Shown here: one piece after another, positions 8,089-16,549 of the stretch
How the letters are laid out: every line of letters starts with the position of its first letter
Position numbering within the stretch: position 1 is the first letter of the stretch
NCBI GenBank assembly: GCA_002313925.1
Contig: DCAZ01000110.1
Location: 18,285-60,277, forward strand
DNA: 41,993 bases
Source: Gemmatimonadales bacterium UBA1120
GTDB taxonomy: Bacteria > Gemmatimonadota > Gemmatimonadetes > Longimicrobiales > Gaopeijiaceae
Direction of reading: 5' to 3'
Made by a program: the position numbers and the translations under genes
The notes under the pieces: model-generated
Database searches by the model: none
What the model was told of the DNA's origin: nothing
Seen by the model: the letters and a program-made list of their open reading frames with translations, nothing else

Positions 8089-8589
8089 ATGGCACGAACT
8101 CAAGAGTCTCCTGGTGCGCAACTCCGGATCCTATGGGTGCGCCTTTCACGCTTCCCCGGAGGACGCTGGATCTTCAACAAGATCCTGGGATGGAAAATAC
8201 CCTATACGGGAAAACTGGGAGCAACAATCCTGACTCTTGAGCCAGGCCATGTGAGAGTTCAACTCCGTGAACGCCGGGCTGTTCGCAACCATCTTCAGTC
8301 AATTCATGCAATCGCGCTCGCGAATTTGGGAGAACTGACCACCGGACTCGCCCTGGTAGGAGCAATGCCGGAATCCATTCGCGGAATTCTCGTCGGCCTA
8401 GACGTCTCCTATACGAAGAAGGCCCGTGGCACTATTGAATCAGAAGCAATTTGTGAAATCCCCAAGGTGTATGAGCCGATGGATTACCGGGTTGACGCAA
8501 AGATCCGTGATAGCTCCGGAGACATGGTGGCTGAAGTCCGTGCACACTGGCGACTTGGTCCCGTCCCGGAAAAGCAGACTACCAAATGA
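8089..8589 (+). CDS. DUF4442 hotdog-fold protein (PaaI-like thioesterase relative)
   Basis: This 166-residue protein resembles the DUF4442 branch of the hotdog superfamily, in which many members act on acyl-CoA thioesters. The run from PYTGKLGATILTLEPGHVRV to RRAVRNHLQSIHAIALANLG is the conserved core, with HLQSIHA in the position where thioesterases carry substrate-contacting residues. No signal peptide is present. The ATG at 8089 lacks an obvious ribosome-binding site. Its last four bases overlap the start of the nitronate monooxygenase-like gene (ATGA), so the two are translationally coupled. Catalytic activity is inferred from the family only. Confidence 0.78.
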   Translation: MARTQESPGAQLRILWVRLSRFPGGRWIFNKILGWKIPYTGKLGATILTLEPGHVRVQLRERRAVRNHLQSIHAIALANLGELTTGLALVGAMPESIRGILVGLDVSYTKKARGTIESEAICEIPKVYEPMDYRVDAKIRDSSGDMVAEVRAHWRLGPVPEKQTTK

Positions 8590-9572
8590 AAACTGATACT
8601 CCCCTAACTCATCACACGGGAATTCATCTACCACTCATCTGTGGTCCGATGTACCCCTGTTCGAACCCAGAGCTTGTGGCTGCTGCCTCGGATGCAGGAG
8701 CGATTGGTGTGGTTCAGCCGTTGTCACTGACTTATGTACATGGGCACGATTTTAGAGAAGGCCTCAGACTAATAAAGTCAATTACTGACCGCCCGATTGG
8801 AATGAACGCACTCATTGAAGCCTCATCTAAGAGATATCTCAATAAGAATGTCGAGTGGATCGACATCGCTCTTGAGGAAGGCATCCGTTTCTTTATCACA
8901 TCCCTTGGCAAACCTCGCTGGGTGGTTGACCGCGTATCAGCCGTGGGAGGAGTGGTTTATCACGACATCACCGAGCGCAAATGGGCGCTGAAAGCTCTGG
9001 ACTCTGGTGTCCAAGGCCTAATCGCGGTGAACAGGAGAGCGGGTGGCCACGCCGGGCCGCTAGCACAAGCCCCCCTTCTCGAAGAAGTCAGTGATTTGGG
9101 CCTTCCCGTAGTATGTGCTGGAGGAATCGGTACACCGGAACAATTCGTAGAGGCGCTCCAACTAGGATATGCTGGCGTACAAATGGGCACGCGTTTCATC
9201 GCTACCACTGAATGTCGGGCAAGCACACCTTACAAGCAGTCCATCTTGGACGCTGAAGAAGATGACATAGTTTTGACCGAGCGACTCAGCGGTATCCCTG
9301 TGGCCGTGATCAACACTCCCTATGTGCAGCGTCGAGGAACTAAGTCAGGCCCCCTAGCGCGCTGGATGCTCCGAGGTCCTACTTGGATGAAGCACCTTAT
9401 GCGGACGATTTACGCCTTAAAATCTACATTCGAACTCAAGCGTACTTCACTCGATGAACAAGGCACTAAGGACTATTGGCAAGCTGGTTGCTCAGTATCT
9501 GGGATCGATAAAATCCTTTCAGTTCGTGAAGTCGTAAAGCGTTGTGCTGATGCACTCGCGGCAGCGCCTTGA
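8586..9572 (+). CDS. Nitronate monooxygenase / 2-nitropropane dioxygenase-like flavoenzyme
   Basis: This 328-residue FMN-dependent TIM-barrel protein has the family signatures LPLICGPMYPCSNPELVAAA at the N terminus, RRAGGHAGPLA (about 150-160), LPVVCAGGIGTPEQFVEAL and YAGVQMGTRFIAT, the phosphate-binding end of the barrel. The His of GGHAG is in the usual catalytic region. Relatives oxidise alkyl nitronates, but the same family contains FabK-like and other enoyl reductases, so the precise reaction is uncertain. Its ATGA overlap with the DUF4442 gene suggests an acyl-CoA or fatty-acid connection as an alternative. The M55 peptidase gene follows after 12 bases. Confidence 0.85.
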   Translation: MKTDTPLTHHTGIHLPLICGPMYPCSNPELVAAASDAGAIGVVQPLSLTYVHGHDFREGLRLIKSITDRPIGMNALIEASSKRYLNKNVEWIDIALEEGIRFFITSLGKPRWVVDRVSAVGGVVYHDITERKWALKALDSGVQGLIAVNRRAGGHAGPLAQAPLLEEVSDLGLPVVCAGGIGTPEQFVEALQLGYAGVQMGTRFIATTECRASTPYKQSILDAEEDDIVLTERLSGIPVAVINTPYVQRRGTKSGPLARWMLRGPTWMKHLMRTIYALKSTFELKRTSLDEQGTKDYWQAGCSVSGIDKILSVREVVKRCADALAAAP

Positions 9573-9584
9573 TATGGAGGTACA

Positions 9585-10493
9585 ATGAATAAAACCACGA
9601 TGCTTGCCCTTTTGATCGCGCTTCCGGGGCTCATATCTCCAGATGTCATTCTTGCCCAAGAAAATGGCCTGAAAATCTATATCTCAGCCGACATGGAGGG
9701 ACTAGTTGGTGTGGTGACCTCTGATCAGCTCGGGCCAAGCGGTTTCGAGTATCAGAGGTTTCGCCAAATCATGACCAATGAAGTAAATGCTGCTATTACA
9801 GCAGCTAGAGAGATGGGTGCTACCGAAATTCTGATTTCTGATTCTCACGGGAATGGGGAGAATCTGCTCATCGAACAACTACCCGATGATATCCAACTGA
9901 TCCGTTCTTGGCCTCGCCCGCTGATGATGATGGAGGGTATCGATGAAACCTTTGATGCCGTCATCTTCATCGGATATCACTCCAGTACAACGAACACCGA
10001 AGGAGTTCGAGCACACACCATTTCGAGTGCCAATCTTACAGCAATTCGGTTGAACGGGATTGAGATGCTCGAGGCCAGCATCAACGCTGCTATTGCCGGA
10101 GATTTCGGGGTCCCTGTGGTGATGATCTCGGGAGACGACGCAGTCGTTGAAGAAGCCCGGCGCGTAGTAGGGGACATGGAAGGAGCTATAGTCAAATGGG
10201 CTCTCGGTTTTCACTCAGCCCGCACATTGATGCCTGAAGCCGCCTACGAGATCATCCGTAACCATGTCAGGGCAGCACTCAGCCGTGTAGAAGATTTTGA
10301 GCCCTATGTTTTGGAAGGCCCTATTGAGCTCGAAATCTCATTCAAGAACTATCTACCAGCTGAGGTTATGGCCTATCTCCCGAACGTTGATCGGGTGGAC
10401 GCTCACACAATCCGTTTTATAGGCAATGACATGACGGAGGTAAGTAAGTTCATCGCGTTTACTACACGTTACGCTGTCGACATCACGCCCTAA
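9585..10493 (+). CDS. Exported M55-family D-aminopeptidase
   Basis: This 302-residue protein starts at an ATG after a clear GGAGG and has a signal peptide (about residues 1-25, ending DVILAQ). The mature part begins KIYISADMEGLVGVV, the M55/DppA signature with the first metal-binding Asp-x-Glu. It continues with SDSHGNGENL, VIFIGYHS and VRAHTISSANLTAIRLNG, all conserved in zinc D-aminopeptidases. DppA of Bacillus releases N-terminal D-amino acids from short peptides. The cytoplasmic prototype lacks a signal peptide, so export here is notable. Together with the N-acyl-D-amino-acid deacylase 4 kb upstream it suggests periplasmic D-amino-acid salvage, which is inference. Confidence 0.9.
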   Translation: MNKTTMLALLIALPGLISPDVILAQENGLKIYISADMEGLVGVVTSDQLGPSGFEYQRFRQIMTNEVNAAITAAREMGATEILISDSHGNGENLLIEQLPDDIQLIRSWPRPLMMMEGIDETFDAVIFIGYHSSTTNTEGVRAHTISSANLTAIRLNGIEMLEASINAAIAGDFGVPVVMISGDDAVVEEARRVVGDMEGAIVKWALGFHSARTLMPEAAYEIIRNHVRAALSRVEDFEPYVLEGPIELEISFKNYLPAEVMAYLPNVDRVDAHTIRFIGNDMTEVSKFIAFTTRYAVDITP

Positions 10494-10630
10494 TAATGCT
10501 AAAGAGATGCCTAGTCTGGTTGCTCAGTCTCTTCCAAGGAACACCGGGGACGGACTATTCACCCGTAGAAAAGACCAGACAAGGAGAAGAGTAGGGCTTA
10601 ATTAGACGTTCACTTAGCCCTGACCGTATG

Positions 10631-10900
10631 CTAGTCCTCTGTAGGGCTTTCGCTAACAGGGATGTTCACACTGTGCTCATCCGGCTGCGCGCCACCACTC
10701 AACCCAATGTTTGGGTATATCCACGCGACAGTGATTGAAATCGGCACTCCAAGAATCAAGCCGATAAGTAATGCACGGGGAAAGAGTTCGGGCAACGCCA
10801 AAATTCTGGATAACACTGATGCGCTCAGGAAAACTATTACTGATCCGACAGCATAGCTTAAAAGAACTATGATGACCCTTCTGATTTTACCCTTACTCAC
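10631..10900 (-). CDS. Small two-helix membrane protein
   Basis: This 89-residue protein begins with a basic segment (KGKIRR) followed by two hydrophobic helices, about residues 8-30 and 42-63, joined by a loop containing LALPELFPRA. It ends in a polar acidic tail. The helix-loop-helix pattern resembles the membrane hairpin found at the front of many bacterial adenylate-cyclase-like and TPR signalling proteins (loop motif L-G-L-P-E-W), but here it stands alone. The start is a GTG whose four bases overlap the stop of the upstream hydrolase (GTGA), so translation is probably coupled. No function is assigned. Confidence 0.7.
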   Translation of the reverse strand: MSKGKIRRVIIVLLSYAVGSVIVFLSASVLSRILALPELFPRALLIGLILGVPISITVAWIYPNIGLSGGAQPDEHSVNIPVSESPTED

Positions 10901-11862
10901 CTTGGTAACTCTGCTAGGAATCTTGCTAAAGTAGATGCAAGTCCCACTTGGTCCTCTACATAAGGAAAATGTCCGCTCTCGAGCACAGCCAGCGAACCTA
11001 AGGGAAGCGTATCTGCAAGAGCTCGCGACATCGCTACCGGGGGAATATCGTAACGACCATGCACAATTAGCGTGGGTACTTCAATCTCAGGAAGTTGGCC
11101 CCACCAATCGATTGCAACTAGGTCTTCCCCAAGGAGTCTCGCTACCTCCTGACCATTCTGAGCAGTCCTAACAGAAAGGTTCAACTCTAGCTCATCGACC
11201 AACTCCCGGTCCCGGAACATACTCCTGAAAGATGCACGATAAACTTGGCTAACAGTTGCAGGATCCTGAGCCCGGAACCCTTCGGAAGCCATAAGTCTTT
11301 CTAATTCGGTAACATCTTGCACACTCTGAGTAGCAGATTTCCGGGTTGCAGTAGCACCTGAAAATCTCTTACCAGGTTCTACGGGATTCATTAGAACAAG
11401 CCCATTCACATTGAGCGGATACTTGCTCGCGTAACCTAGCGCAATCAGTGCTCCGAACGAGTGTGAAAGCAACGTGATCTTCTCATACTCAAGCGTCTGT
11501 CTGAGAACATCGACATCGTCTATAAACGTGTCGAGGCTTATAACATCCGGGGCTAGTATAGCCTCGGATCGCCCTGTGCCTCGTTGGTCGTAGTACACCA
11601 GAGTATTTCGGCTAGCAAGGATATCGAGACCGGGCTGAAGGTAGTTATGGTCCAACCCCGGTCCGCCATGAATAACAACTATTGGAGAACCGGACCCAAT
11701 TACTTCATAGAAGATCCGGCCATTCTCCAGGCTGAGAAGTCCTTGCCTGGATGTTTGCGCTGAAAGAGAGATAGCCGAGAAAGTCGCTGCCATGGATGTC
11801 ACCCAGACCACCCGGGCAACACTTCTCCTGAGAGGTGCAACATTCACAGCGAAACAAGTCAC
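10897..11862 (-). CDS. Exported alpha/beta hydrolase, proline-iminopeptidase-like
   Basis: This 321-residue serine hydrolase has an N-terminal export signal (about residues 12-36, ending LSAQT). The catalytic core shows VVIHGGPGLDHNYL (oxyanion hole, 62-75), YYDQRGTGRSE, the nucleophile elbow SHSFG with Ser135, HGRYDIPP carrying the acid, and ESGHFPYVEDQ carrying the His. HGGPG and DQRGTGRS are typical of the S33 proline iminopeptidase group and relatives. The start is a GTG with AGGG about 7 bases upstream. It lies 87 bases after the RND permease gene on the same strand and overlaps the downstream two-helix protein gene by four bases. Substrate unknown. Confidence 0.85.
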   Translation of the reverse strand: MTCFAVNVAPLRRSVARVVWVTSMAATFSAISLSAQTSRQGLLSLENGRIFYEVIGSGSPIVVIHGGPGLDHNYLQPGLDILASRNTLVYYDQRGTGRSEAILAPDVISLDTFIDDVDVLRQTLEYEKITLLSHSFGALIALGYASKYPLNVNGLVLMNPVEPGKRFSGATATRKSATQSVQDVTELERLMASEGFRAQDPATVSQVYRASFRSMFRDRELVDELELNLSVRTAQNGQEVARLLGEDLVAIDWWGQLPEIEVPTLIVHGRYDIPPVAMSRALADTLPLGSLAVLESGHFPYVEDQVGLASTLARFLAELPR

Positions 11863-11949
11863 TTCATACCCTAGTCGAACAACGGCGTAAAAGTCGTCTG
11901 TATTGACTCCGGGCTAGAGCTCGCCGTGGGACCGAGCAACTTACTCCTA

Positions 11950-14900
11950 TCAAGTCGGCATCCCTGCCGGATCCGGAGAAGCAAAAGGTGGAACCTGTCC
12001 TTGCTCGGGTACACCTCCATCCTGAGTCAATTCAGGCTCCTCAGCATGAAGGAAATGGAGCTTCAAGAAACTCGTCACCTCATCAACCAGAGAGTACATG
12101 ACCGGAACTAAGATCAGAGTGAGAAATGTGGCAAATAGAATCCCCGCGATGATCGCTACAGCCATAGAACCCCACCAAGCCACCTGTTCTCCTCCCCAAT
12201 AAAAATCCGGGTCTAGAGACCCGTAGAGTCCGAAGAAGTCAAAGTTCAATCCGATTGCAAGAGGCACCAAACCCAAAGCTGTAGTTAATGCAGTAAGAAC
12301 AACCGGCCGGAAACGGGTTTTTCCACCTCTCACGAGTGCATCCTGAAGATCCATACCATCGCGCTCTCGAAGGACATCAATGTAGTCGATCAAAATTATT
12401 GCGTTGTTTACCACAATCCCGGCAAGCGAGATAATGCCCACACCCGTATTGATAATCCCAAACGGCATCCGGAATATCATAAGTCCGAGCAGCACCCCAA
12501 TCGTGGACATAATCACTGAAGTCAGGATGATGACGGGCTTAGCGATCGAGTTGAACTGGCTAATGAGAATGAACCCTATCAGCATCAAGGCGGTCAGGAA
12601 CGCACCACTCAGAAATGCTTGTGCTTCATCCTGCTCCTGGGACTGACCGGTGTAACGCATGGTATACCCAGGAGTAAGACGGCTCTCAAACTCGGTCAGT
12701 GTTTCTTTTACCTCTTCCATAACCGCATTATTCGTATAGCCAGCTGCCACATCTGACGTGATCGTTGCCATACGTTCCTGATCTTTTCGGCGAATCGCAC
12801 CTGCCCCACCCTCAACACTCCAGGTCGCCATTGATACGAGCGGGATTTGGATTCCGCCCTCTGCCATCACCGTAAGTTCGCGGAGACCCTCCAACTCATT
12901 CCGGTACGGGCCCGCAAGCCTAACTATGATGTCGTATTCGTCATTACCAGTTCGATACTTAGCCGCTTCGGTACCGTTGATAGCACCACGAATGGCATTC
13001 CCTACCCTCGAAGTATTCAAGTCGTAGAGAGCCGCCTTCTCTCGATCTATCACTACAGCTAGCTCTGGGCGTGCTTCGTCAAGGTCACTCTCTAGACCAA
13101 CCAGTTTTGGATATACCGGAGCACCTTCAAGGATACCCAGTAGTTCATTGGATAACTCCTTGAGTTCATCAAAATTCTCACCGACAATCTCTATATTTAC
13201 CGGTAATCCCTGGGGCGGACCCTCCACTATCTTATCGACTGTTACCGTAGCACCTGCGATTTCCTTACCAACTGTTGCCTGCATTTCAGCCAAGGTCTCG
13301 AAGGCGTCACGTTGTCGATCTTGAAAATCGACTAGGGATACACTTAAACGACCACCCTCCGGCCCTGTTGGACCACCCCCTCTCGGATTCCCGCCCCCTC
13401 GACCACCACCACTTCCGGTAACTGATACGACCGACACCCAATCTGAACGCCCACCGACCCCATTGAGTTCTTGTTCGAGTTCACGAACAAATGCGTCCGT
13501 TACCTCTGCCCTTGTTCCAACGGGTGTTTCAATCTCAACCACCATTTCCCCGGGAGGCATCGACTCTGGGAAGAACTCCGTGCCCAAGCCAAATAACCCG
13601 TAGCCCACGCCAGTCGCTAGGAAGACAACAAAAGTACCAGCTAACATCTTGGCACGGTGTGACAGCGCCCACCGAAGTTGGCGTTCATACGCTTTCATTA
13701 CGTTCGGTAGGAAGTTGTTCTGGAAACGCCGGGCTAGCCGTTCCAAGATGAAACGGTAAAGGCCCCACAGAGCTACGATCGTGATTGATAGCAGCACAGC
13801 AGAGAGTGGATTCACACCAACAAAAATAAACAGTAAGGTTGCCAGGGTCGCACCAATTAATGTCCAACGCATAGCACGCCGCATCCTCCTGCGTGGCACA
13901 CCATCAAGCTGCATAAACATGGCGCTCAATGTTGGGACGATGACTATAGCTACAAAAAGAGAGCTGGTTAGTGTGATGATCAGTGTCTTAGGGAGGTAGC
14001 CCATGAAGTCACCTATCTCACCAGGCCAAAATAGAAGCGGTGTGAAAGCTGCTAGCGTAGTCGCTGTCGCCGCGATAATCGGCCCAGCAACCTCCCCGGT
14101 TGCCTTCTTCGCAGCCAATGTTCGATCCCACCCTTCTTCCAAGAATCGGTAAATATTCTCGACAACCACGATCGCGTTATCGACGAGCATACCCAGGGCA
14201 AGGATCAAGCTAAAGAGCACAATCATGTTCATCGAAATGCCCAGGATATTGAGCATTATGAACGAAAGAAACATTGACGCAGGAATCGAGATCGCGACGA
14301 ATACTGAAGTCCCCGCACCAAGGAAGAAAAGCAGTATAGCTACGATCAAAATGAGCCCTGAAACAATGTTGTTTTCAAGGCTGGACACCATCTGATCGAT
14401 TTCGTCAGACATATCCGAGGTAAATGTGACCTTGGTCGTGGGTGGAAAGAGTGATTCCATCGCTGCGACCTCGGCTTTCACTCCTTCAGCCGTTTCGATG
14501 ATGTTCTCACCTGACCGTTTGATAACATCAAGGGTGATGACTGCGACACCATCCATGCGAGCGAAATTCTCTCGCTCAGCAAAACCGAAATCTACAGTTG
14601 CCACATCCCTCACGTAGATCGGTCGCCCTTCCTCAATAAGGACGACGATGTCCTCTATCAGAGTGGGCTCATCGAACTCCCCGTCTACACGTATTAAGTA
14701 TTTAGTATCACCAACATCTATGGAACCGCCTGGAATATTTACGTTCTCATTCCGGATCGCGTCGATTACATCGGTGAGCGCGATACCATAGAATTGCAGT
14801 TTTCCGAGGTCGACATCCACCTTAACTTCTCGTTCCAACCCACCGCGGAGATCCGCTCGCAGAACCGGCGGCAGTGCTTCTAGTCGATCCTGAAGTTCCT

Positions 14901-15462
14901 CAGCTAATTCCTTCAAACGCACCAGTCCATATTCGCCAGCCAAGTTGACCTGCATAACCGGCATTTCTGAGAAACTGAACTCAAGGATCGAAGGTTCTTC
15001 CGCGTCCTGAGGCAAATCTGACTTTGCTAGATCCACCTTCTCTCTAACCTTTTGTAACGCGTCATCCAGATCGATAGATGCCTCAAATTCTGCCACTATG
15101 CTTGAATAACCTTCTACCGATGTGGACGTTAGTTCTTTGAGTTCGCTGATGGTGGAAAGCTCTTCCTCCAACACCCGAGTCACTTGACTTTCGACGTCAC
15201 CCGGGGACACACCCCTGTAGACTGTATTGACAGCAAGCATCGATATCGGAATCTGCGGGAAAGACTCTTTGGGAGTTGCCTGGTACGATAAGGCACCCAT
15301 GACACCAATGATCATCAACAATATGACCACAGAAGTTCTGTGCTCGATCGCAAAACTCGTTGGGAAGAACTCCTTGTATCGTGCTAAGGAGTCAGACCCC
15401 AATCTACGCACATCGGGTTCATTCACTCCCGTTCCTTGATGGGTTTTCTTGTCTTCGCGCAC
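11950..15462 (-). CDS. RND efflux pump permease (AcrB/HAE-like)
   Basis: This inner-membrane proton antiporter of about 1170 residues has two repeats of the RND fold: helix 1 near HRTSVVILLMIIGVMGAL, periplasmic porter domains, helices 2-6 with ALGMLVDNAIVVVENIYRFL, then the second half with GIVVNNAIILIDYID. The helix-4 motif has Asp-Asn where AcrB has Asp-Asp. A glycine-rich loop (coordinates 13353-13424, about residues 680-703) interrupts the second porter domain. I place the start at GTG 15460-15462, behind GAGGGAGG and four bases after the membrane-fusion gene's stop. A TTG at 15486 would overlap that gene, and a GTG at 15426 is also possible. It forms a tripartite pump with the two genes upstream. 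Substrates are unknown. Confidence 0.93.
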   Translation of the reverse strand: MREDKKTHQGTGVNEPDVRRLGSDSLARYKEFFPTSFAIEHRTSVVILLMIIGVMGALSYQATPKESFPQIPISMLAVNTVYRGVSPGDVESQVTRVLEEELSTISELKELTSTSVEGYSSIVAEFEASIDLDDALQKVREKVDLAKSDLPQDAEEPSILEFSFSEMPVMQVNLAGEYGLVRLKELAEELQDRLEALPPVLRADLRGGLEREVKVDVDLGKLQFYGIALTDVIDAIRNENVNIPGGSIDVGDTKYLIRVDGEFDEPTLIEDIVVLIEEGRPIYVRDVATVDFGFAERENFARMDGVAVITLDVIKRSGENIIETAEGVKAEVAAMESLFPPTTKVTFTSDMSDEIDQMVSSLENNIVSGLILIVAILLFFLGAGTSVFVAISIPASMFLSFIMLNILGISMNMIVLFSLILALGMLVDNAIVVVENIYRFLEEGWDRTLAAKKATGEVAGPIIAATATTLAAFTPLLFWPGEIGDFMGYLPKTLIITLTSSLFVAIVIVPTLSAMFMQLDGVPRRRMRRAMRWTLIGATLATLLFIFVGVNPLSAVLLSITIVALWGLYRFILERLARRFQNNFLPNVMKAYERQLRWALSHRAKMLAGTFVVFLATGVGYGLFGLGTEFFPESMPPGEMVVEIETPVGTRAEVTDAFVRELEQELNGVGGRSDWVSVVSVTGSGGGRGGGNPRGGGPTGPEGGRLSVSLVDFQDRQRDAFETLAEMQATVGKEIAGATVTVDKIVEGPPQGLPVNIEIVGENFDELKELSNELLGILEGAPVYPKLVGLESDLDEARPELAVVIDREKAALYDLNTSRVGNAIRGAINGTEAAKYRTGNDEYDIIVRLAGPYRNELEGLRELTVMAEGGIQIPLVSMATWSVEGGAGAIRRKDQERMATITSDVAAGYTNNAVMEEVKETLTEFESRLTPGYTMRYTGQSQEQDEAQAFLSGAFLTALMLIGFILISQFNSIAKPVIILTSVIMSTIGVLLGLMIFRMPFGIINTGVGIISLAGIVVNNAIILIDYIDVLRERDGMDLQDALVRGGKTRFRPVVLTALTTALGLVPLAIGLNFDFFGLYGSLDPDFYWGGEQVAWWGSMAVAIIAGILFATFLTLILVPVMYSLVDEVTSFLKLHFLHAEEPELTQDGGVPEQGQVPPFASPDPAGMPT

Positions 15463-15466
15463 GCCT

Positions 15467-16549
15467 CTACTGCCTCCCTCCGACAATGTTCACCCTGTCA
15501 CCGTCTGCTACAGATTTTTGACCTACAACGATCAACTGCTCCCCAGGAGCAATACCTGATTCGATGACTACAAGATTACGTCGAGTCGGTCCTAGAGTGA
15601 TTGAGCGGACTTCAGCCACCGTTCCCTCACTTCGCTCAGCTATTACAAACACGACGTAACCATCCTCAACTCGCACGAGCACGTCTTGGGGCACGACAAT
15701 TGCCTCCTCAACTTCCTGGCGAGTTACCGCCATATTGGCGACCATCTCAGGCTTAATACGTCTACTGGGATTGGGCACCATGACCTCAATTGGAAACGTC
15801 CGATTTCGAGGGTTCACGCTAGAACCCACATAACGGATCGGAGCAGTAAATCGCTCCCCAGCGAATACGTCAAACCCGAGGGTGACCTCCGCACCGACCC
15901 GAACGTCCGGGACGTATCTTTCAGGCACACCCGCGACCACTCTTACCGGATCCAGATCAATGAGCCGTCCCACTGATTGTCCCGGAGTTACCATCGATCC
16001 GATTTCTACGTGGCGTTCATCCCAAACCCCTGAGAACGGGGCTCGGATCGTTGTTCTAGCTAGCCGTTCCTCAAGACCCTTGAGTGCAGCCATGCTCTGT
16101 TCCGCACCAAACCGAGCCTCTAGATAGGTGATCTCAGAGCCTATCCGGTCTTCTTCCCATAACCGCTTGCGTCGCTCCCAAGTCTGTCCCGCTAGCTCCG
16201 CGACAGCGCGAGCCTGCTCCACTTGTGCTGTGAGGATACGATCATCGATCTTGGCAAGTGGCGTGCCACTTTCAACTTGCGCCCCCTTATCAACAAAGAT
16301 TTCTCGGATCACTCCGCTTTCCTCAGCCGAGACCATCACGTCTTGATTGGCCACAGCGGCAGCTGTCAACCTGATCTCTTCTACAAATTTCTCGGTCTCA
16401 ACCCGTGATACCTCGACATTGATGATACGAACAAATTCCTCGGAATCCGTTCCATCTATCCCATCTGCCTGAGCAGTTCCACATCCACTAACTGCAAGTG
16501 CGGCTATAAGAGATAGCACTCCTCGCTTCCTAGTGTCTGAGTTCTTCAT
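15467..16549 (-). CDS. RND efflux membrane-fusion (periplasmic adaptor) lipoprotein
   Basis: This 360-residue HlyD/AcrA-type adaptor links the inner-membrane permease to the outer-membrane channel. The signal peptide ends in the lipobox VSGC (Cys23), so the protein is lipid-anchored. A split biotinyl-lipoyl-like domain follows (SGVIREIFVDKGAQVESGTPLAKID and TTIRAPFSGVWDERHVEIGS), with a short helical hairpin between them. A beta-barrel and a membrane-proximal domain complete it. The ATG overlaps the stop of the TolC-like gene (ATGA), showing tight coupling. The short hairpin suits a compact pump of the MexA/MdtA type. Confidence 0.92.
   Translation of the reverse strand: MKNSDTRKRGVLSLIAALAVSGCGTAQADGIDGTDSEEFVRIINVEVSRVETEKFVEEIRLTAAAVANQDVMVSAEESGVIREIFVDKGAQVESGTPLAKIDDRILTAQVEQARAVAELAGQTWERRKRLWEEDRIGSEITYLEARFGAEQSMAALKGLEERLARTTIRAPFSGVWDERHVEIGSMVTPGQSVGRLIDLDPVRVVAGVPERYVPDVRVGAEVTLGFDVFAGERFTAPIRYVGSSVNPRNRTFPIEVMVPNPSRRIKPEMVANMAVTRQEVEEAIVVPQDVLVRVEDGYVVFVIAERSEGTVAEVRSITLGPTRRNLVVIESGIAPGEQLIVVGQKSVADGDRVNIVGGRQ

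Noticed and set aside
10514..10580. GTCTGGT/ACCAGAC repeat in the M55 3' region
   Set aside because: The 53-base loop is too long for a convincing hairpin. It could arise by chance in this length of sequence.
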